Part shown: positions 23,333-37,061 of the stretch, one piece after another
Position numbering within the stretch: position 1 is the stretch's first letter
How the letters are laid out: every line of letters starts with the position of its first letter
Origin: Liolophura sinensis
Lineage: Eukaryota > Mollusca > Polyplacophora > Chitonida > Chitonidae
DNA: 64,000 bases
Direction of reading: 5' to 3'
Assembly: GCF_032854445.1 (NCBI RefSeq)
Contig: NW_027018120.1
Span: 1 to 64,000 of the forward strand
Notes under the pieces: model-generated
The model's input: only the letters and a program-made list of their open reading frames with translations
Databases searched by the model: none
Told to the model about the DNA's origin: nothing
Position numbers and translations under genes: made by a program

Positions 23333-24978
23333 TTGAATGATCATTGATGTCATAATCACGTGCCCAGCAACGGCTCTTACTCCATGGAAACCAGGGAAAT
23401 TTGCAATTTTTCAACAGCTCCCGATACCTGGCTCAATTCCGCATCTTTTGGCACCTTACTGAAGTGGGTCTGTGGTCAGTTGTACTTTTTACAGCAGACT
23501 GTATCAAGTACCTTGTGTTTTTTATGTACAAATGGTGTGGTTTTTCTACACGTAGATAAAGACATTGAGATTGTCTTGCACTTAGAAGTAAGACAATTGC
23601 TGGGTGAGTTAAATGGGCTTAGCCCAAAGATTTCAGGTCTTCTAGGCTACCGAAGGGCACATAACTTATAGTCAAAAGTTGAATATAGTAATGACCAGTC
23701 GCGATTGTACAGAGTACAGTGTAGCCGGTTTCAATTAACAAAAAGACCAGGCAAAAATGCAAAAGTGGAAAAACTGTTCCAGTGCTGCTGGTAAGAGGCT
23801 AATCCGACGTATTTTGTGACGAGAAATCGAATGGTGCAAACCGCGTTGCTCTCCGACCAATACTTTTGGCTGTAGTGACAATTGAATGATCATTTATGTC
23901 ATAATCACGTGCCCAGCAACGGCTCTTACTCCATGGAAACCAGGGAAATTTGCAATTTTTCAAAAGCTGCCGATGCCTGGCTCAATTCCGCATCTTTTGG
24001 CACCTTATAAATGTGGGTCAATGTTTAGTTGTAGTTTTTACAGCAGACTGTATCAAGTACCTTGTGTTTTTTATGTACAAATGGTGTGGTTTTTCTACAC
24101 GTAGATAAAGACATTGAGATTGTCTTGCACTTAGAAGTAAGGCAATTGCTGGGTGAGTTAAATGGGCTTAGCCCAAAGATTTCAGGTCTTCTGGGCTACC
24201 GAAGGGCACATAACTTATAGTCAAAAGTTGAATATAGTAATGACCAGTCGCGATTGTACAGAGTACAGTGTAGCCGATTTCAATTAACAAAAAGACCAGG
24301 CAAAAATGCAAAAGTGGAAAAACTGTTCCAGTGCTGCTGGTAAGAGGCTAATCCGACGTATTTTGTGACGAGAAATCGAATGGTGCAAACCGCGTTGCTC
24401 TCCGACCAATACTTTTGGCTGTAGCGACAATTAAATGATCATTTATGTCATAATCACGTGCACAGCAACGGCTCTTACTCCTTGGAAACCAGGGAAATTT
24501 GCAATTTTTTAACAGCTGCCGATGCCTGGCCCAATTCCGCATCTTTTGGCACTTTATAAATGTGGGTCAGTGTTTAGTTGTACTTTTTACAGCAGACTGT
24601 ATCAAGTACCTTGTGTTTTTTATGTACAAATGGTGTGGTTTTTCTACACGTAGATAAAGACATTGAGATTGTCTTGCACTTAGAAGTAAGACAATTGCTG
24701 GTTGAGTTAAATGGGCTTAGCCAAAGATTTGACGTCTTCTGGGCTACCGAAGGGCACATAACTTATAGTCAAAAGTTGAATATAGTAATGACGAGTCGCG
24801 ATTGTACAGAGTACAGTGTAGCCGGTTTCAATTAACAAAAAGACCAGGTAAAAATGCAAAAGTGGAAAAACTGTTCCAGTACTGCTGGTAAGAGGCTAAT
24901 CCGACGTATTTTGTGACGAGAAATCGAATGGTGCAAACCGCGTTACTCTCCGACCAAAACTTTTGGCTGTAGTGACAA
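23333..24978 (+). repeat. Mosaic of hybrid monomers closing the left domain
   Basis: Monomer starts: 23333, 23882 and 24431. The unit at 23333 begins like 11195 (ATTGATG start, and a preceding tail with CCAAAACTTTTGCC). From about 23470 it matches 18320, and 23882 matches 18869. The unit at 24431 begins like 19418 (AATTAAATGATC) but from the start dyad on it matches 22784 (GTGCACAGC, CTCCTTGG). Two switches within three monomers show repeated exchange between neighbouring copies. Confidence 0.85.
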
Positions 24979-27900
24979 TTGAATGATCATTTATGTCATA
25001 ATCACGTGCGTAGCAACGGCTCTTACTCCATGGAAACCAGGGAAATTTGCAATTTTTCAACAGCTGCCGATGCCTGGCTCAATTCCGGATCTTTTGGCAC
25101 CTTATAAATGTGGGTCAGTGTTCAGTTGTACTTTTTACAGCAGACTGTATCAAGTACCTTGTGTTTTTTATGTACAAATGGTCTGGTTTTTCTACACGTA
25201 GATAAAGACATTGAGATTGTCTTGCAGTTAGAAGTAAGGGAATTGCTGGGTGAGTTAAATGGGCTTAGCCTAAAGATTTCAGGTCTTCTGGGCTACCGAA
25301 GGGCACATAACTTATAGTCAAAAGTTGAATATAGTAATGACCAGTCGCGATTGTACAGAGTACAGTGTAGCCGGTTTCAATTAACAAAAAGACCAGGCAA
25401 AAATGCAAAATTGGAAAAACTGTTCCAGTGCTACTAGTAAGAGGCTAATCCGACGTATTTTGTGACGAGAAATCGAATGGCGCAATCCGCGTTGCTCTCC
25501 GACCAATACTTTTGGCTGTAGTGACAATCGAAATATCATTTATGTCATAATCACGTGCGTAGCAACGGCTCTTACTCCATGGAAACCAGGGAAATTTGCA
25601 ATTTGTCAACAGCTGCCGATGCCTGGCTCAATTCCGCATCTTTTGGCACCTTACTGAAGTGGGTCAGTGTTCAGTTGTACTTTTTACAGCAGACTGTATC
25701 AAGTACCTTGTTTTTTTTATCGTACAAATGGTGTTGGTTTTTTCTACACGTAGATAAAGACATTGAGATTGTCTTCGACTTAGAAGTAAGGCAATTGCTG
25801 GGTGAGTTAAATGGGCTTAGCCCAAAGATTTGACGTCTTCTGGGCTACCGAAGGGCATATAACATATAGTCAAAAGTTGAATATAGTAATGACCAGTCGC
25901 GATTGTGTACATAGTACAGTGTAGCCGATTTCAATTAACAAAAAGACCAAGCAAAAATGCAAAAGTGGAAAAATTGTTCCAGTGCAGCTGGTAAGAGGCT
26001 AATCCGACGTATTTTGTGACGAGAAATCGAATGGTGCAATCCGCGTTGCTCTCCGACCAATACTTTTGCCTGTAGCGACAATTGAATGATCATTTATGTC
26101 ATAATCACGTGCCCAGCAACGGCTCTTACTCCATGGAAACCAGGGAAATTTGCAATTTTCAACAGCTGCCAATACCTGGCTCAATTCCGCATCTTTTGGT
26201 ACCTTATTCATGTGGGTCTGTGGTCAGTTGTACTTTTTACAGCAGACTGTATCAGTACCTTGTGTTCTTTATGTACAAATGGTGTGGTTTTTCTACACGT
26301 AGATAAAGACATTGAGATTGTCTTTGCACTTAGAAGAAAGACATTTGCTGGGTGAGTTAAATGGGCTTAGCCCAAAGATTTGAGGTCTCTGGCTACCGAA
26401 GGGCACATAACTTATAGTCAAAAGTTGATTATAGTAATGACCAGTCGCGATTGTACAGAGTACAGTGTAGCCGATTTCAATTAACACAAAGACCAGGTAA
26501 AAATTGCAAAAGTGGAAAAACTGTTCCAGTGCTGCTGGTAAGAGGGCTAATCCGACGTATTTGTGACGAGAAATCGAATGGTGCAAACCGCGTTGCTCTC
26601 CGACTAATACTTTTGCCTGTAGTGACAATTGAATGATCATTTATGTCATAATCACGTGCCCAGCAACGGCTCTTACTCCATGGAAACCAAGGAAATTTGC
26701 AATTTGTCAACAGGTGCCGATGCCTGGCTCAATTCCGCATCTTTTGGCACCTTACTGAAGTGGGTCTGTGGTCAGTTGTACTTTTTACAGCAGACTGTAT
26801 CAAGTACCTTGTGTTTTTCACGTACAATGGTGTGGTTTTTCTACACGTAGATAAAGACATTGAGATTGTCTTGCACTTAGAAGTAAGGCAATTGTTTGGG
26901 TGAGTTAAATGGGCTTAGCCCAAAGATTTCAGGTCTTCTGGGCTACCAAAGGGCACATAACTTATAGTCAAAGTTGAATATAGTAATGACCAGTAGCGAT
27001 TGTACAGAGTACAGTGTAGCCGATTTCAATTAACAAAAAGACCAAGCAAAAATGCAAAAGTGGAAAAAACTGTTCCAGTGCTGCTGGTAAGAGGCTAATT
27101 CGACGTATTTTGTGACGAGAAATCGAATGGTGCAAACCGCGTTGCTCTCCGACCAATACCTTTTGGCTGTAGTGACAATTGCATGATCATTTATGTCATA
27201 ATCACGTGCCCAGCAACGGCTCTTACTCCATGGAAACCATGGAAATTTGCAATTTTTCAACAGCTGCCGATGCCTGGCTCAATTCCGCAAACTTTTGGGC
27301 ACCTTACTGAAGTGGGTCAGTGTTCAGTTGTACTTTTTTACAGCAGACTGTATCAAGTACCTTGTTTTTTTATGTACAAATGGTGTGTTTTTTCTACACG
27401 TAGATAAGATATTGAGATTGTCTTGCACTTAGAAGTAAGACTATTGCTGGATGAGTTAAATGGGCTTGGCCCAAAGATTTTCAGGTCTTCTGGGCTACCG
27501 AAGGGCACATAACTTATAGTCAAAAGTTGAATATAGTAATGACCAGTCGCGATTTTACAGAGTACAGTGTAGCCGATTTCAATTAACAAAAAGACCAAGC
27601 AAAAATGCAAAAGTGGAAAAACTGTTCCAGTACTGCTGGTAAGAGGCTAATCCGACGTATTTTGTGACGAGAAATCGAATGGTGCAAACCGCGTTGCTCT
27701 CCGAGCAATACTGTTGGCTGTAGTGACAATTGAATGATCATTTATGTCATAATCACGTGCGTAGCAACGGCTCTTACTCCATGGAAACCAGGAAATTTCC
27801 AATTTTTCAACAGCTGCCGATACCTGGCTCAATTCCGCATCTTTTGCACCTTATTCATGTGGGTCTGTGGTCAGTTGTACTTTTTACAGCAGACTCGTAT

Positions 27901-28829
27901 CAAGTACCTTGTGTTTTTCATGTTCAAATGGTCTGGTTTTTTTTACACGTAGATAAAGACATTGAGATTGTCTTGGACTTAGAAGCAAGACAATTGCTGG
28001 GTGAGTTAAATGGGCTTAGCCCAAAGATTTCAAGTCTTCTGGGCTACCGAAGGGCACATAACTTATAGTCAAAAGTTGAATATAGTAATGACCAGTCGCG
28101 ATTGTACAGAGTACAGTGTAGCCGGTTTCAATTAACAAAAAGACCAGGCAAAAATGCAAATTGGAAAAACTGTTCCAGTGCTACTAGTAAGAGGCTAATC
28201 CGACGTATTTTGTGACGAGAAATCGAATGGTGCAATCCGCGTTGCTCTCCGACCAATACTTTTGGCTGTAGCGACAATTGAAATATCATTTATGTCATAA
28301 TCACGTGCGTAGCAACGGCTCTTACTCCATAGAAACCAAGAAAATTTGCAATTTATCAACAGGTGCCGATGCCTGGCTCAATTCCGCATCTTTTGGCACC
28401 TTACTGAAGTGTGGGTCAGTGTTCAGTTGTACTTTTTACAGCAGACTGTATCAAGTACCTTGTGTTTTTCACGTAACAAATGGTGTGGTTTTTCTACACG
28501 TAGATAAAGACATTGAGAATTGTCTTGCACTTAGAAGTAGGCAATTGCTGGGTGAATTAAATGGGCTTACCCCAAAGATTTCAGGTCTTCTGGGCTACCG
28601 AAGGGCACATAACTTATAGTCAAAAGTTGAATATAGTAATGACCAGTCGCGATTGTACAGAGTACAGTGTAGCCGATTTCAATTAACAAAAAGACCAGGC
28701 AAAAATGCAAAAGTGGAAAAACTGTTCCAGAGCTGCTGGTAAGAGGCTAATTCGACGTATTTTGTGACGAGAAATCGAATGATGCAAACCGCGTTGCTCT
28801 CCGACCAATACTTTTGGCTGTAATGACAA
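24979..28829 (+). repeat. Heterogeneous monomers at the start of the right domain
   Basis: Monomer starts: 24979, 25528, 26082, 26629, 27179, 27730 and 28278. Types C and E and the ATATAACATATAG end appear regularly from here on. Spacing varies from 547 to 554 bp, and one-base indels are frequent. Examples are GTTTTTTTTATCG near 25710, TATCAGTACC near 26250, GTCTCTGGC near 26385 and CTCGTATC near 27894. The unit at 26082 is a roughened version of those at 40333 and 44175, and 27730 of those at 31025 and 36513. This region is either older and decayed or poorly polished sequence. Confidence 0.85.
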
Positions 28830-31800
28830 TTGAATGATCATTTATGTCATAATCACGTGCCCAGCAACGGCTCTTACTCCATGGAAACCATGGAAATTTG
28901 CAATTTTTCAACAGCTGCCGATGCCTGGCTCAATTCCGCATCTTTTGGCACCTTACTGAAGTGGGTCAGTGTTCAGTTGTACTTTTTACAGCAGACTGTA
29001 TCAAGTACCTTGTTTTTTTATGTACAAATGGTGTGGTTTTTCTACACGTAGATAAAGATATTGAGATTGTCTTGCACTTAGAAGTAAGACTATTGCTGGA
29101 TGAGTTAAATGGGCTTGGCCCAAAGATTTCAGGTCTTCTGGGCTACCGAAGGGCACATAACTTATAGTCAAAAGTTGAATATAGTAACGACCAGTCGCGA
29201 TTTTACAGAGTACAGTGTAGCCGATTTCAATTAACAAAAAGACCAGGTAAAAATGCAAAAGTGGAAAAACTGTTCCAGTTGCTGCTGGTAAGAGGCTAAT
29301 CCGACGTATTTTGTGACGAGAAATCGAATGGTGCAAACCGCGTTCCTCTCCGACTAATACTTTTGCCTGTAGTGACAATTGAATGATCATTTATGTCATA
29401 ATCACGTGCGGAGCAACGGCTCTTACTCCATGGAAACCAGGGAAATTTGCAATTTTTCAACAGCTGCCGATGCCTGGCTCAATTCCGCATCTTTTGGCAC
29501 CTTACTGAAGTGGGTCAGTGTTCAGTTGTACTTTTTACAGCAGACTGTATCAAGTACCTTGTGTTTTTCACGTACAGATGGTGTGGTTTTTCTACACGTA
29601 GATAAAGACATTGAGATTGTCTTGCACTTAGAAGTAAGGCAATTGCTGGGTGAATTAAATGGGCTTAGCCCAAAGATTTCAGGTCTTCTGGGCTACCGAA
29701 GGGCACATAACTTATAGTCAAAAGTTGAATATAGTAATGACCAGTAGCGATTGTACAGAGTACAGTGTAGCCGATTTCAATTAACAAAAAGACCAGGCAA
29801 AAATGCAAAAGTGGAAAAACTGTTCCAGTGCTGCTGGTAAGAGGCTAATTCGACGTATTTTGTGACGAGAAATCGAATGGTGCAAACCGCGTTGCTCTCC
29901 GACCAATACTTTTGGCTGTAGTGACAATTGAATGATCATTTATGTCATAATCACGTGCCCAGCAACGGCTCTTACTCCATGGAAACCAGGGAAATTTGCA
30001 ATTTTTCAACAGCTGCCGATGCCTGGCTCAATTCCGCATCTTTTGGCACCTTACTGAAGTGGGTCAGTGTTCAGTTGTACTTTTTACAGCAGACTGTATC
30101 AAGTACCTTGTTTTTTTATGTACAAATGGTGTGGTTTTTCTACACGTAGATAAAGATATTGAGATTGTCTTGCACTTAGAAGTAAGACTATTGCTGGATG
30201 AGTTAAATGGGCTTGGCCCAAAGATTTCAGGTCTTCTGGGCTACCGAAGGGCACATAACTTATAGTCAAAAGTTGAATATAGTAATGACCAGTCGCGATT
30301 TTACAGAGTACAGTGTAGCCGATTTCAATTAACAAAAAGACCAGGCAAAAATGCAAAAGTGGAAAAACTGTTCCAGTGCTGCTGGTAAGAGGCTAATCCG
30401 ACGTATTTTGTGACGAGAAATCAAATGGTGCAAACCGCGTTGCTCTCCGACCAATACTTTTGGCTGTAGTGACAATTGAAATATCATTTATGTCATAATC
30501 ACGTGCCCAGCAACGGCTCTTACTCCATGGAAACCAGGGAAATTTGCAATTTGTCAACAGCTGCCGATGCCTGGCTCAATTCCGCGTCTTTTGGCACCTT
30601 ACTGAAGTGGGTCAGTGTTCAGTTGTACTTTTTACAGCAGACTGTATCAAGTACCTTGTGTTTTTCACGTACAAATGGTGTGGTTTTTCTACACGTAGAT
30701 AAAGACATTGAGATTGTCTTGCACTTAGAAGTAAGACAATTGCTGGGTGAGTTAAATGGGCTTAGCCCAAAGATTTCAGGTCTTCTGGGCTACCGAAGGG
30801 CACATAACTTATAGTCAAAAGTTGAATATAGTAATGACCAGTCGCGATTGTACAGAGTACAGTGTAGCCGATTTCAATTAACAAAAAGACCAAGCAACAA
30901 TGCAAAATTGGAAAAATTGTTCAAGTGCTGCTGGTAAGAGGCTAATCCGACGTATTTTGTGACGAGAAATCGAATGGTGCAAACCGCGTTGCTCTCCGAC
31001 CAATACTTTTGGCTGTAGTGACAATTGAATGATCATTTATGTCATAATCACGTGCGTAGCAACGGCTCTTACTCCATGGAAACCAGGGAAATTTCCAATT
31101 TTTCAACAGCTGCCGATACCTGGCTCAATTCCGCATCTTTTTGCACCTTATTCATGTGGGTCTGTGGTCAGTTGTACTTTTTACAGCAGACTGTATCAAG
31201 TACCTTGTGTTTTTCATGTACAAATGGTCTGGTTTTTCTACACGTAGATAAAGACATTGAGATTGTCTTGGACTTAGAAGCAAGACAATTGCTGGGTGAG
31301 TTAAATGGGCTTAGCCCAAAGATTTCAAGTCTTCTGGGCTACCGAAGGGCACATAACTTATAGTCAAAAGTTGAATATAGTAATGACCAGTCGCGATTGT
31401 ACAGAGTACAGTGTAGCCGATTTCAATTAACAAAAAGACCAGGCCAAAATGCAAAAGTGGAAAAACTGTTCCAGTGCTGCTGGTAAGAGGCTAATCCGAC
31501 GTATTTTGTGACGAGAATTCAAATGGTGCAAACCGCGTTGCTCTCCGACCAATACTTTTGGCTGTAGTGACAATTGAATGATCATTTATGTCATAATTAC
31601 GTGCCCAGCAACGGCTCTTACTCCATGGAAACCAGGGAAATTTGCAATTTTTCAACAGCTGCCGATGCCTGGCCCAATTCCGCATCTTTTGGCACCTTAC
31701 TGAAGTGGGTCAGTGTTCAGTTGTACTTTTTACAGCAGACTGTATCAAGTACCTTGTGTTTTTCACGTACAAATGGTCTGGTTTTTCTACACGTAGATAA

Positions 31801-34317
31801 AGACATTGAGATTGTCTTGCACTTAGAAGTAAGGCAATTGCTGGGTGAGTTAAATGGGCTGAGCCCAAAGATTTGACGTCTTCTGGGCTACCGAAGGGCA
31901 TATAACATATAGTCAAAAGTTGAATATAGTAATGACCAGTCGCGATGGTACATAGTACAGTGCAGCCGATTTCAATTAACAAAAAGACCAAGCAAAAATG
32001 CAAAAGTGGAAAAACTGTTCCAGTACTGCTGGTAAGAGGCTAATCCGACGTATTTTGTGACGAGAAATCGAATGGTGCAAACCGCGTTGCTCTCCGACCA
32101 ATACTTTTGCCTGTAGCGACAATTGAATGATCATTTATGTCATAATCACGTGCCCAGCAACGGCTCTTACTCCATGGAAACCATGGAAATTTGCAATTTT
32201 TCAACAGCTGCCGATGCCTGGCTCAATTCCGCATCTTTTGGCACCTTACTGAAGTGGGTCAGTGTTCAGTTGTACTTTTTACAGCAGACTGTATCAAGTA
32301 CCTTGTTTTTTTATGTACAAATGGTGTGGTTTTTCTACACGTAGATAAAGATATTGAGATTGTCTTGCACTTAGAAGTAAGACTATTGCTGGATGAGTTA
32401 AATGGGCTTGGCCCAAAGATTTCAGGTCTTCTGGGCTACCGAAGGGCACATAACTTATAGTCAAAAGTTGAATATAGTAATGACCAGTCGCGATTTTACA
32501 GAGTACAGTGTAGCCGATTTCAATTAACAAAAAGACCAGGCAAAAATGCAAAAGTGGAAAAACTGTTCCAGTGCTGCTGGTAAGAGGCTAATCCGACGTA
32601 TTTTGTGACGAGAAATCAAATGGTGCAAACCGCGTTGCTCTCCGACCAATACTTTTGGCTGTAGTGACAAATGAAATATCATTTATGTCATAATCACGTG
32701 CGGAGCAACGGCTCTTACTCCATGGAAACCAGGGAAATTTGCAATTTGTCAACAGCTGCCGATGCCTGGCTCAATTCCGCATCTTTTGGCACCTTACTGA
32801 AGTGGGTCAGTGTTCAGTTGTACTTTTTACAGCAGACTGTATCAAGTACCTTGTGTTTTTCACGTACAAATGGTGTGGTTTTTCTACACGTAGATAAAGA
32901 CATTGAGATTGTCTTGCACTTAGAAGTAAGACAATTGCTGGGTGAGTTAAATGGGCTTAGCCCAAAGATTTCAGGTCTTCTGGGCTACCGAAGGGCACAT
33001 AACTTATAGTCAAAAGTTGAATATAGTAATGACCAGTCGCGATTGTACAGAGTACAGTGTAGCCGATTTCAATTAACAAAAAGACCAAGCAAAAATGCAA
33101 AAGTGGAAAAACTGTTCCAGTACTGCTGGTAAGAGGCTAATCCGACGTATTTTGTGACGAGAAATCGAATGGTGCAAACCGCCTTGCTCTCCGACCAATA
33201 CTTTTGGCTGTAGTGACAATTGAATGATCATTTATGTCATAATCACGTGCGTAGCAACGGCTCTTACTCCATGGAAACCAGGGAAATTTGCAATTTTTCA
33301 ACAGCTGCCGATACCTGGCTCAATTCCGCATCTTTTGGCACCTTATTCATGTCGGTCTGTGGTCAGTTGTAGTTTTTACAGCAGACTGTATCAAGTACCT
33401 TGTGTTTTTTATGTACAAATGGTGTGGTTTTTCTACACGTAGATAAAGACATTGAGATTGTCTTGCACTTAGAAGTAAGACAATTGCTGGGTGAGTTAAA
33501 TGGGCTTAGCCCAAATATTTCAGGTCTTCTGGGCTACCGAAGGGCACATAACTTATAGTCAAAAGTTGAATATAGTAATGACCAGTCGCGATTGTACAGA
33601 GTACAGTGTAGCCGATTTCAATTAACAAAAAGACCATGTAAAAATGCAAAAGTGGAAAAACTGTTCCAGTACAGCTGGTAAGAGGCTAATCCGACGTATT
33701 TTGTGACGAGAAATCGAATGGTGCAAACCGCGTTGCTCTCCGACTAATACTTTTGCCTGTAGTGACAATTGAATGATCATTTATGTCATAATCACGTGCC
33801 CAGCAACGGCTCCTACTCCATGGAAACCAGGGAAATTTGCAATTTTTCAACAGCTGCCGATGCCTGGCTCAATTCCGCATCTTTTGGCACCTTACTGAAG
33901 TGGGTCAGTGTTCAGTTGTACTTTTTACAGCAGACTGTATCAAGTACCTTGTGTTTTTCACGTACAAATGGTGTGGTTTTTCTACACGTAGATAAAGACA
34001 TTGAGATTGTCTTGCACTTAGAAGTAAGGCAATTGCTGGGTGAATTAAATGGGCTTAGCCCAAAGATTTCAGGTCTTCTGGGCTACCGAAGGGCACATAA
34101 CTTATAGTGAAAAGTTGAATATAGTAATGACCAGTCGCGATTGTACAGAGTACAGTGTAGCCGATTTCAATTAACAAAAAGACCAGGCAAAAATGCAAAA
34201 GTGGAAAAACTGTTCCAGTGCTGCTGGTAAGAGGCTAATTCGACGTATTTTGTGACGAGAAATCGAATGATGCAAACCGCGTTGCTCTCCGACCAATACT
34301 TTTGGCTGTAATGACAA
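28830..34317 (+). repeat. 10-monomer higher-order repeat, complete copy (5488 bp)
   Basis: Monomer starts: 28830, 29379, 29928, 30476, 31025, 31574, 32123, 32671, 33220 and 33769. Order: E, A (CGGAGC), E, K-start A, C (CGTAGC, TTTCCAATT, GAAGCAAGAC), A (TGGCCC), E, K-start A, C, A. Within the block the E-then-K pair at 29928-31024 is echoed at 32123-33219. The first five units are repeated 5488 bp downstream. Confidence 0.87.
32123..32670 (+). repeat. Type E monomer, example copy
   Basis: Diagnostic sites: CCATGGAAACCATGGAAAT, CTTGTTTTTTTATG, GATATTGAG, AGACTATTGCTGGATGAG, GCTTGGCCC and GCGATTTTACAGAG. Full or nearly full type E copies start at 27179, 28830, 29928, 34318, 35416, 37611, 54059 and 60646. 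Those at 49112 and 61743 carry only part of the set. None occurs in the left domain. Confidence 0.88.
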
Positions 34318-37061
34318 TTGAATGATCATTTATGTCACAATCACGTGCCCAGCAACGGCTCTTACTCCATGGAAACCATGGAAATTTGCAATTTTTCAAC
34401 AGCTGCCGATGCCTGGCTCAATTCCGCATCTTTTGGCACCTTACTGAAGTGGGTCAGTGTTCAGTTGTACTTTTTACAGCAGACTGTATCAAGTACCTTG
34501 TTTTTTTATGTACAAATGGTGTGGTTTTTCTACACGTAGATAAAGATATTGAGATTGTCTTACACTTAGAAGTAAGACTATTGCTGGATGAGTTAAATGG
34601 GCTTGGCCCAAAGATTTCAGGTCTTCTGGGCTACCGAAGGGCACATAACTTATAGTCAAAAGTTGAATATAGTAACGACCAGTCGCGGTTTTACAGAGTA
34701 CAGTGTAGCCGATTTCAATTAACAAAAAGACCAGGTAAAAATGCAAAAGTGGAAAAACTGTTCCAGTTGCTGCTGGTAAGAGGCTAATCCGACGTATTTT
34801 GTGACGAGAAATCGAATGGTGCAAACCGCGTTCCTCTCCGACTAATACTTTTGCCTGTAGTGACAATTGAAATATCATTTATGTCATAATCACGTGCCCA
34901 GCAACGGCTCTTACTCCATGGAAACCAGGGAAATTTGCAATTTTTCAACAGCTGCCGATGCCTGGCTCAATTCCGCATCTTTTGGCACCTTACTGAAGTG
35001 GGTCAGTGTTCAGTTGTACTTTTTACAGCAGACTGTATCAAGTACCTTGTGTTTTTCACGTACAAATGGTGTGGTTTTTCTACACGTAGATAAAGACATT
35101 GAGATTGTCTTGCACTTAGAAGTAAGGCAATTGCTGGGTGAATTAAATGGGCTTAGCTCAAAGATTTCAGGTCTTCTGGGCTACCGAAGGGCACATAACT
35201 TATAGTCAAAAGTTGAATATAGTAATGACCAGTAGCGATTGTACAGAGTACAGTGTAGCCGATTTCAATTAACAAAAAGACCAGGCAAAAATGCAAAAGT
35301 GGAAAAACTGTTCCAGTGCTGCTGGTAAGAGGCTAATTCGACGTATTTTGTGACGAGAAATCGAATGGTGCAAACCGAGTTGCTCTCCGACCAATACTTT
35401 TGGCTGTAGTGACAATTGAATGATCATTTATGTCATAATCACGTGCGTAACAACGGCTCTTACTCCATGGAAACCAGGGAAATTTGCAATTTTTCAACAG
35501 CTGCCGATGCCTGGCTCAATTCCGCATCTTTTGGCACCTTACTGAAGTGGGTCAGTGTTCAGTTGTACTTTTTACAGCAGACTGTATCAAGTACCTTGTT
35601 TTTTTATGTACAAATGGTGTGGTTTTTCTACACGTAGATATAGATATTGAGATTGTCTTGCACTTAGAAGTAAGACTATTGCTGGATGAGTTAAATGGGC
35701 TTGGCCCAAAGATTTCAGGTCTTCTGGGCTACCGAAGGGCACATAACTTATAGTCAAAAGTTGAATATAGTAATGACCAGTCGCGATTTTACAGAGTACA
35801 GTGTAGCCGATTTCAATTAACAAAAAGACCAGGCAAAAATGCAAAAGTGGAAAAACTGTTCCAGTGCTGCTGGTAAGAGGCTAATCCGACGTATTTTGTG
35901 ACGAGAAATCAAATGGTGCAAACCGCGTTGCTCTCCGACCAATACTTTTGGCTGTAGTGACAATTGAAATATCATTTATGTCATAATCACGTGCCCAGCA
36001 ACGGCTCTTACTCCATGGAAACCAGGGAAATTTGCAATTTGTCAACAGTTGCCGATGCCTGGCTCAATTCCGCATCTTTTGGCACCTTACTGAAGTGGGT
36101 CAGTGTTCAGTTGTACTTTTTACAGCAGACTGTATCAAGTACCTTGTGTTTTTCACGTACAAATGGTGTGGTTTTTCTACACGTAGATAAAGACATTGAG
36201 ATTGTCTTGCACTTAGAAGTAAGACAATTGCTGGGTGAGTTAAATGGGCTTAGCCCAAAGATTTCAGGTCTTCTGGGCTACCGAAGGGCACATAACTTAT
36301 AGTCAAAAGTTGAATATAGTAATGACCAGTCGCGATTGTACAGAGTACAGTGCAGCCGATTTCAATTAACAAAAAGACCAAGCAAAAATGCAAAAGTGGA
36401 AAAACTGTTCCAGTACTGCTGGTAAGAGGCTAATCCGACGTATTTTGTGACGAGAAATCGAATGGTGCAAACCGCGTTGCTCTCCGACCAATACTTTTGG
36501 CTGTAGTGACAATTGAATGATCATTTATGTCATAATCACGTGCGTAGCAACGGCTCTTACTCCATGGAAACCAGGGAAATTTCCAATTTTTCAACAGCTG
36601 CCGATACCTGGCTCAATTCCGCATCTTTTTGCACCTTATTCATGTGGGTCTGTGGTCAGTTGTACTTTTTACAGCAGACTGTATCAAGTACCTTGTGTTT
36701 TTCATGTACAAATGGTCTGGTTTTTCTACACGTAGATAAAGACATTGAGATTGTCTTGGACTTAGAAGCAAGACAATTGCTGGGTGAGTTAAATGGGCTT
36801 AGCCCAAAGATTTCAAGTCTTCTGGGCTACCGAAGGGCACATAACTTATAGTCAAAAGTTGAATATAGTAATGACCAGTCGCGATTGTACAGAGTACAGT
36901 GTAGCCGATTTCAATTAACAAAAAGACCATGTAAAAAAGCAAAAGTGGAAAAACTGTTCCAGTACAGCTGGTAAGAGGCTAATCCGACGTATTTTGTGAC
37001 GAGAAATCGAATGGTGCAAACCGCGTTGCTCTCCGACCAAAACTTTTGGCTGTAGTGACAA
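34318..37061 (+). repeat. 10-monomer higher-order repeat, partial second copy
   Basis: Monomer starts: 34318, 34867, 35416, 35964 and 36513, matching 28830, 29379, 29928, 30476 and 31025 at a shift of 5488-5489 bp. Shared rare marks include GAATGATGCAAACC and CTGTAATGAC just before the first unit, TTCCAGTTGCTGC after it, and TTTCCAATT with GAAGCAAGAC in the fifth. Similarity ends near 36.9 kb, where this copy has GACCATGTAAAAAAGC and the first has GACCAGGCCAAAATGC. Confidence 0.87.
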
